Part shown: piece after piece, positions 60,171-64,000 of the stretch
How the letters are laid out: the number at the start of each line of letters is the position of its first letter
Position numbering within the stretch: position 1 is the stretch's first letter
Source: Lewinella sp. JB7
GTDB lineage: Bacteria; Bacteroidota; Bacteroidia; Chitinophagales; Saprospiraceae
Assembly (NCBI RefSeq): GCF_024297185.1
Contig: NZ_JANCTD010000001.1
Coordinates: forward strand, 186,001 to 250,000
Length of the DNA: 64,000 nt
Direction of reading: 5' to 3'
Program-made: the position numbers and the translations under genes
Notes under the pieces: generated by a model
Databases searched by the model: none
Told to the model about the DNA's origin: nothing
The model's input: only the letters and a program-made list of their open reading frames with translations

Positions 60171-60488
60171 ATGGCCACCCGCAAAAGAACCAACCCCGTT
60201 ACCGAGTTGTGGATGAAAGTGCCCGCTTATCTGCGGAACCGCTACTTCGTCACCCTCGTGTGCTTCACCGTGTTGATGCTCTTTTTCGACCGACACGACG
60301 TGGGTACCCAGTTTCGGCTAAATTCCACCGTGAACAGGCTGGAGGCGGATCTGAAGCGGTACGACAAGCTGACGGCGGAAGCGGAGGCCGAAAAGCTGGA
60401 TATGGAGCAGAATCGCGAGCGCTTCGCCCGTGAGAACTACTACATGCAGCAGGACGATGAGGACGTATTCATCATTGTAGATAAATAA
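60171..60488 (+). CDS. FtsB/DivIC-like septum formation initiator
   Basis: A 105-residue bitopic cell-division protein. The short basic cytoplasmic N-terminus (MATRKRTNPVTELW) is followed by one membrane helix (YFVTLVCFTVLMLFF) and a periplasmic coiled coil (STVNRLEADLKRYDKLTAEAEAEKLDMEQNRERFARENYYM). It ends with an FYMKRDDEDVFII-like motif (YMQQDDEDVFIIVDK), typical of Bacteroidota FtsB/DivIC. It is probably co-transcribed with eno, 33 bp upstream. Expected to bind FtsL and FtsQ at the septum. Confidence 0.88.
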   Translation: MATRKRTNPVTELWMKVPAYLRNRYFVTLVCFTVLMLFFDRHDVGTQFRLNSTVNRLEADLKRYDKLTAEAEAEKLDMEQNRERFARENYYMQQDDEDVFIIVDK

Positions 60489-60532
60489 GGTGCTTCCGGT
60501 AACCGGCGGGGCCTAAACCCACAATAAATAAG

Positions 60533-61402
60533 ATGGCAGTTTTAGTCACTAAAGATTCTAACGTAATTGTACAGGGCATCACCGGTAAGGAAGGTAGCTT
60601 CCACGCCGAGCAGATGATCGAATACGGCACCAACGTCGTTGGCGGCGTTACGCCCGGAAAGGGAGGACAGACCCACCTTGACCGGCCCGTATTTAATACC
60701 GTCGCCGACGCCGTCCGGGAAGCCGGAGCGGACGTGTCGGTCATTTTCGTCCCGCCCCCCTTCGCGGCGGACGCCATCATGGAGGCGGCCGCGGCCGGCA
60801 TCAAGGTGATCATCTGCATCACGGAGGGCATCCCCGTACAGGATATGGTGAAGGTACGCTCCTACATCAACGACTACGAAACCCGCCTGATCGGGCCCAA
60901 CTGCCCCGGCGTGATCACTCCCGGACAGGCCAAGTGCGGCATCATGCCCGGCTTCATTCACACCCCCGGTAAGATCGGTATCGTGAGTCGCTCCGGTACC
61001 CTGACCTACGAAGCCGTGGATCAGGTAACCAAGGCCGGCATGGGCCAGAGCACCTGCATCGGTATCGGCGGTGACCCCATCATCGGCACCACGACCAAGG
61101 ACGCCGTCGAACTGCTGATGAACGACCCCGACACCGAGGGCATCATCATGATCGGTGAGATCGGCGGCACGATGGAGGCCGACGCCGCCCGCTACATCAA
61201 GGAACACGGAACCAAACCGGTAGTTGGATTCATCGCCGGGCAAACCGCTCCCAAGGGACGTACCATGGGCCACGCCGGCGCCATCGTCGGCGGCCACGAA
61301 GACACCGCCGAGGCCAAGATGAAGATCATGGAGGAGTGCGGCATTCACGTGGTCAAGAGCCCCGCGGACATCGGCAGCACGATGGTCAAGGCTCTCCGCT
61401 AG
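60533..61402 (+). CDS. sucD: Succinyl-CoA synthetase alpha subunit
   Basis: SucD forms the CoA-binding and phosphohistidine half of succinate-CoA ligase in the TCA cycle. The 289-residue chain has the CoA-binding Rossmann domain ([19 protein letters not shown]), the [21 protein letters not shown] block, [12 protein letters not shown] and the active-site His in [10 protein letters not shown]. The beta subunit gene sucC is not adjacent. Start is the ATG at 60533, 44 bp after the ftsB-like gene; a shared transcript is possible. Confidence 0.96.
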   Translation: MAVLVTKDSNVIVQGITGKEGSFHAEQMIEYGTNVVGGVTPGKGGQTHLDRPVFNTVADAVREAGADVSVIFVPPPFAADAIMEAAAAGIKVIICITEGIPVQDMVKVRSYINDYETRLIGPNCPGVITPGQAKCGIMPGFIHTPGKIGIVSRSGTLTYEAVDQVTKAGMGQSTCIGIGGDPIIGTTTKDAVELLMNDPDTEGIIMIGEIGGTMEADAARYIKEHGTKPVVGFIAGQTAPKGRTMGHAGAIVGGHEDTAEAKMKIMEECGIHVVKSPADIGSTMVKALR

Positions 61403-61408
61403 TACGAT

Positions 61409-61524
61409 GCGGTTTCCAACCGCGCTGTACAATGCGGGTTCCGACCGCGCTGTACAATGCGGTTTCTGACCGCGCTGTACGATGCGGTCTCTGACCGCGC
61501 CAGTATAATGCGGTTTCCGACCGC
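61409..61524. repeat. Five-copy 25-bp hairpin array after sucD
   Basis: GCGGTTTCCAACCGC and four variants (61409, 61434, 61459, 61484, 61510) recur every 25-26 bp, separated by a GCTGTACAAT-like linker. Every unit is a small stem (GCGGT/ACCGC). Base changes occur almost only in the loop or as stem-neutral swaps, suggesting the hairpin matters. It lies between the convergent sucD and fcl genes, just before a strong terminator. Confidence 0.9.
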
Positions 61525-61534
61525 GACAAAAAAA

Positions 61535-61559
61535 GGGCGCCGAGATCATCTCGGCGCCC
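61535..61559 (-). terminator. Intrinsic terminator of fcl
   Basis: GGGCGCCGAGAT-C-ATCTCGGCGCCC is a 12-bp near-perfect hairpin. On the minus strand it is followed by seven Ts (the A-tract 61528-61534), fitting a rho-independent terminator for the fcl gene ending at 61584. Confidence 0.9.
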
Positions 61560-61583
61560 TTCGCATGTACGGTAAGTCCGGTT

Positions 61584-62516
61584 CTAGTACCAGTCCTTCC
61601 CTCCCAGCTCGGCGTACACCCGTTCAATCCCCTCCCGGAGTTCGATCGAGTGCTTCCAGCCCATGGCGTGCAGCTTATCGACGTTCATCAGCTTCCGCGG
61701 CGTACCGTCGGGCTTGGAGCGGTCGTGGGTAATCTCCCCCTGGTACCCGACCACCTCCCTGATGGTCTGGGCCAGCTCGAGAATACTCAGGTCCTCCCCG
61801 GTGCCGACGTTTACGAAGCCGTAGTCACTGAAGTGGTGCATGAGATAAACGCAGGCGGCGGCCAGGTCATCGGCGTGGAGGAACTCCCGTTTCGGGGAGC
61901 CGGTTCCCCACATCACCACCTCCGGGCGGTTCTCCCGCTTGGCTTCGTGGAATTTCCGGATCAGGGCGGGCAGCACGTGGCTGGTTTCCAGGTCGTAGTT
62001 GTCGTTCGGTCCGTACAGGTTCGTCGGCATCACGGAGATGAAATCGCAACCGTACTGTGCCCGGTAGGCATCGCATAGTTTGATCCCCGTGATCTTAGCG
62101 ATCGCGTAAGGTTCGTTGGTAGGTTCGAGCGGGCCGGTGAGCAGAGCGTCTTCCGTGAGGGGTTGGGGGGCCAGTTTCGGGTAGATGCAGGAGGAGCCGA
62201 GAAACTGCAGCTTCTTCACTCCGTGCACCCGGGCGGCCTCGATCACGTTGGCCTCGATCATGAGGTTGTCGTAGAGGAACTGCCCGCGGTAGACGTTATT
62301 CGCCAGGATCCCCCCCACCTTCGCGGCGGCCAGGAACACGTAGTCCGGCTGTTCGGCGGCGAAAAATTCGTTCACCGCGCGTTGGTCGCGCAGGTCGAGT
62401 TCGCTGCTCGTGCGGGTAATCAGGTTATCGTAGCCATCGGCGCGCAGTTTGCGGGCAATGGCCGAGCCCACCATACCGCGGTGGCCCGCGACGTAGATTT
62501 TATCGGTTGGGGTCAT
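61584..62516 (-). CDS. fcl: GDP-L-fucose synthase
   Basis: Fcl epimerises and reduces GDP-4-keto-6-deoxymannose to GDP-L-fucose. The 310-residue short-chain dehydrogenase has the N-terminal [14 protein letters not shown], the [10 protein letters not shown] block with the catalytic Ser and Cys, and the catalytic YAIAK. Further family blocks are [12 protein letters not shown] and [18 protein letters not shown]. It is downstream of ugd by 18 bp, pointing to a nucleotide-sugar operon for surface polysaccharide or glycoprotein glycans. The GDP-mannose dehydratase partner is not within the window. Confidence 0.95.
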   Translation of the reverse strand: MTPTDKIYVAGHRGMVGSAIARKLRADGYDNLITRTSSELDLRDQRAVNEFFAAEQPDYVFLAAAKVGGILANNVYRGQFLYDNLMIEANVIEAARVHGVKKLQFLGSSCIYPKLAPQPLTEDALLTGPLEPTNEPYAIAKITGIKLCDAYRAQYGCDFISVMPTNLYGPNDNYDLETSHVLPALIRKFHEAKRENRPEVVMWGTGSPKREFLHADDLAAACVYLMHHFSDYGFVNVGTGEDLSILELAQTIREVVGYQGEITHDRSKPDGTPRKLMNVDKLHAMGWKHSIELREGIERVYAELGGKDWY

Positions 62517-62534
62517 GTAATTTTGCTTTAACGG

Positions 62535-63851
62535 CTAGCTGACCACGGGTTGGCGACCGATGCTGTCGTAGTGGAAGCCGGCCTCCTGCATCCGCTCCAG
62601 GTCGTAGAGGTTACGGCCGTCGAAGATGATGGGAGCGTTCAGTAGGCTCTTCATCTTTTCGAAGTCGGGCGTGCGGAACACGCTCCACTCCGTCACGATG
62701 GCCAGAGCGTCGGCGCCCTCGAGGGCTTCGTACTGGTCTTCGCAGAAGGTCACCTTGTCCCCGTACAGCTTGCGCACGTGCTCGGTGGCTTCCGGATCGA
62801 ATGCTCGCACCTGCGCGCCCGCCTCCAGGAGCCGGTCGATGGTGTAGAGGGCCGGAGCTTCCCGGATATCGTCCGTGTTGGGTTTGAAGGCCAGTCCCCA
62901 GAGCGCGATGGTCTTACCCTTGAGGTCTTCCCCGAAGTGCGCCTCCAGCTTGTCGGCGATGCGGAAGCGTTGCTTGGTATTGACGCTCATGACCGCGTTG
63001 AGGATGCGGAAGTCGTAGTCGTGCTGGCCGGCCGTGTGCGCGAGCGCCTGCACGTCCTTGGGGAAGCAGGAACCGCCGTAGCCGACACCGGGGAACAGGA
63101 AGCGCTTACCGATGCGCGTATCGCTGCCCATGCCCTTGCGGACCGCGTCGACGTCGGCGCCGGCCTTCTCGCAGAGGTTGGCGATCTCGTTCATGAAGGA
63201 GATCCGCGTAGCCAGGTAAGAGTTGGCGGCGTACTTCGTCATCTCGGCCGAACGCAGGTCCATGAAGATGATGGGGTTGCCCGAGCGTACGAAGGGTTCG
63301 TACAGCCGGCGCATCTTCTCTTCGGCCTTCTTGCTGTCGGTGCCGATAACGACGCGGTCGGGTTTGAGAAAGTCGTCGACCGCTACACCTTCCCGCAGGA
63401 ACTCCGGGTTGGAGACCACGTCGAACAGGCTCTCGTCGAGGTTCTCGGCGAGGGCGGCGTGCACCTTCTCCGCCGTGCCCACGGGTACGGTACTCTTATC
63501 GATCACGATGGTATACTTCGTGATGATCTTGGAGAGGTCCTGGGCGACGCCGAGGATGTAGCGCAGATCGGCCGATCCGTCCTCTCCCGGAGGAGTGGGC
63601 AGGGCCAGGAAGATGATGTCGGAAGCATCGACGGCTTCCTTCAGATCGGTGGTAAACTTGAGGCGTCCCTGCCGCTGATTGCGCTCGAAGAGCACGTCCA
63701 GGTCGGGTTCGTAGATGGGCACCTGGCCCTGCTTCATTTTCTCTACTTTGTTCGCGTCGATATCGACGCAAATCACTTCGTTGCCGGTTTCGGCGAAGCA
63801 TGTTCCGGTTACGAGTCCGACGTATCCGGTTCCAACTACTGCAATTTTCAT
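62535..63851 (-). CDS. ugd: UDP-glucose 6-dehydrogenase
   Basis: It oxidises UDP-glucose (or a related nucleotide sugar) to the uronate in two NAD-dependent steps. The N-terminal NAD motif is VVGTGYVGLVTGTCFAETG, with FLALPTPPGEDGSAD, the catalytic Cys in GVGYGGSCFPKDV and LWGLAFKPNTDDIREAPAL in the C-terminal domain. The ATG at 63851 (MKIAVVGTGYVG) is the family start, giving 438 residues; the longer frame from 63911 reads the leader. It is upstream of fcl in the same orientation, probably as part of an operon that continues out of the window. Confidence 0.95.
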   Translation of the reverse strand: MKIAVVGTGYVGLVTGTCFAETGNEVICVDIDANKVEKMKQGQVPIYEPDLDVLFERNQRQGRLKFTTDLKEAVDASDIIFLALPTPPGEDGSADLRYILGVAQDLSKIITKYTIVIDKSTVPVGTAEKVHAALAENLDESLFDVVSNPEFLREGVAVDDFLKPDRVVIGTDSKKAEEKMRRLYEPFVRSGNPIIFMDLRSAEMTKYAANSYLATRISFMNEIANLCEKAGADVDAVRKGMGSDTRIGKRFLFPGVGYGGSCFPKDVQALAHTAGQHDYDFRILNAVMSVNTKQRFRIADKLEAHFGEDLKGKTIALWGLAFKPNTDDIREAPALYTIDRLLEAGAQVRAFDPEATEHVRKLYGDKVTFCEDQYEALEGADALAIVTEWSVFRTPDFEKMKSLLNAPIIFDGRNLYDLERMQEAGFHYDSIGRQPVVS

Positions 63852-63952
63852 AGTGTGGGGTTTTTGAAAAGGGGTTAGCGGCGGGTCCGCGGGAGCAACG
63901 TAGCTCATCAAAAGCCATGCCCGTGGGTACCCGCCCGAATGGTTATTAAGGG

Positions 63953-64000
63953 TTATTTGTTGTTTTCGGCGTCCGCCCGGGCCACGGCTTCCCGGAAGTA
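63953..64000 (-). CDS. C-terminal end of an unidentified minus-strand gene (partial)
   Basis: Reading the minus strand from the window end gives an open frame ending YFREAVARADAENNK and a TAA at 63955-63953. It points the same way as ugd and lies about 100 bp upstream of its start. Only 15 residues are visible, so neither the reality of the gene nor its product can be confirmed. A further nucleotide-sugar gene would fit the context. Confidence 0.4.
   Translation of the reverse strand, partial: YFREAVARADAENNK

Noticed and set aside
62778-63878. A 366-codon plus-strand frame opposite ugd
   Set aside because: The ugd motifs on the minus strand are complete, and the plus frame has no recognisable domain.

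Overview
The window reads as a high-GC chromosome segment of a Bacteroidota bacterium, most likely a Saprospiria/Lewinella-like gliding marine organism. The evidence is a SprA translocon protein (type IX secretion/gliding), a large secreted protein with SprB-like repeats and a type-B T9SS sorting domain, an MqnC enzyme of the futalosine menaquinone route, and TAnnTTTG-type promoter elements just upstream of several starts. Species assignment is inference. No rRNA, tRNA, insertion sequence, prophage or CRISPR array was seen. The window opens inside sprA and closes inside an unidentified minus-strand gene.

Layout. 0-15.9 kb: the sprA end, a flavin/2Fe-2S reductase, an OmpA-like protein, two A-type Fe-S carriers with iscU and iscS, msrB-msrA, purS-pssA, a giant T9SS cargo protein and a lipoprotein. 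15.9-16.8 kb: a non-coding array of ~228-bp repeats. 16.9-21 kb: an Lhr-type helicase and an Xaa-Pro aminopeptidase. 21-29.6 kb: a tight three-gene minus-strand operon encoding a Ser/Thr-kinase/ATPase/GAF/adenylate-cyclase sensor, a coral-allene-oxide-synthase-like catalase relative and a lipoxygenase. 29.7-46.7 kb: mostly plus-strand housekeeping and envelope genes (TPR, TonB-like, di-haem cytochrome, rbfA, rhomboid, mqnC, RsmI-type methylase, DsbD, GT8, SCO, nadC, ssb, nth) and one minus-strand secreted phosphodiesterase/phosphatase. 46.9-49.5 kb: DUF721 gene, recF and dapD. 49.5-57.6 kb: TPR-CHAT protein, two small minus-strand genes, subtilase and GMC oxidoreductase. 57.6-64 kb: carA, eno, ftsB-like, sucD, then fcl and ugd for nucleotide sugars.

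The strongest candidate for a new system is the 21-29.6 kb operon. Lipoxygenases make fatty-acid hydroperoxides, and catalase-related allene oxide synthases consume them. In corals the two are fused in the same order as these two adjacent genes. Here they lie 4-5 bp apart, directly behind a multidomain sensor ending in a class III cyclase, which suggests an oxylipin pathway tied to a cAMP/kinase signal. The second strongest is msrB-TGA-msrA. The two reductases share one reading frame split by a single UGA, and no ATG, GTG or TTG start keeps the MsrA catalytic cysteine. A third theme is that every convergent gene junction longer than about 100 bp is filled with short self-complementary repeats or a hairpin, while other convergent pairs abut or overlap.
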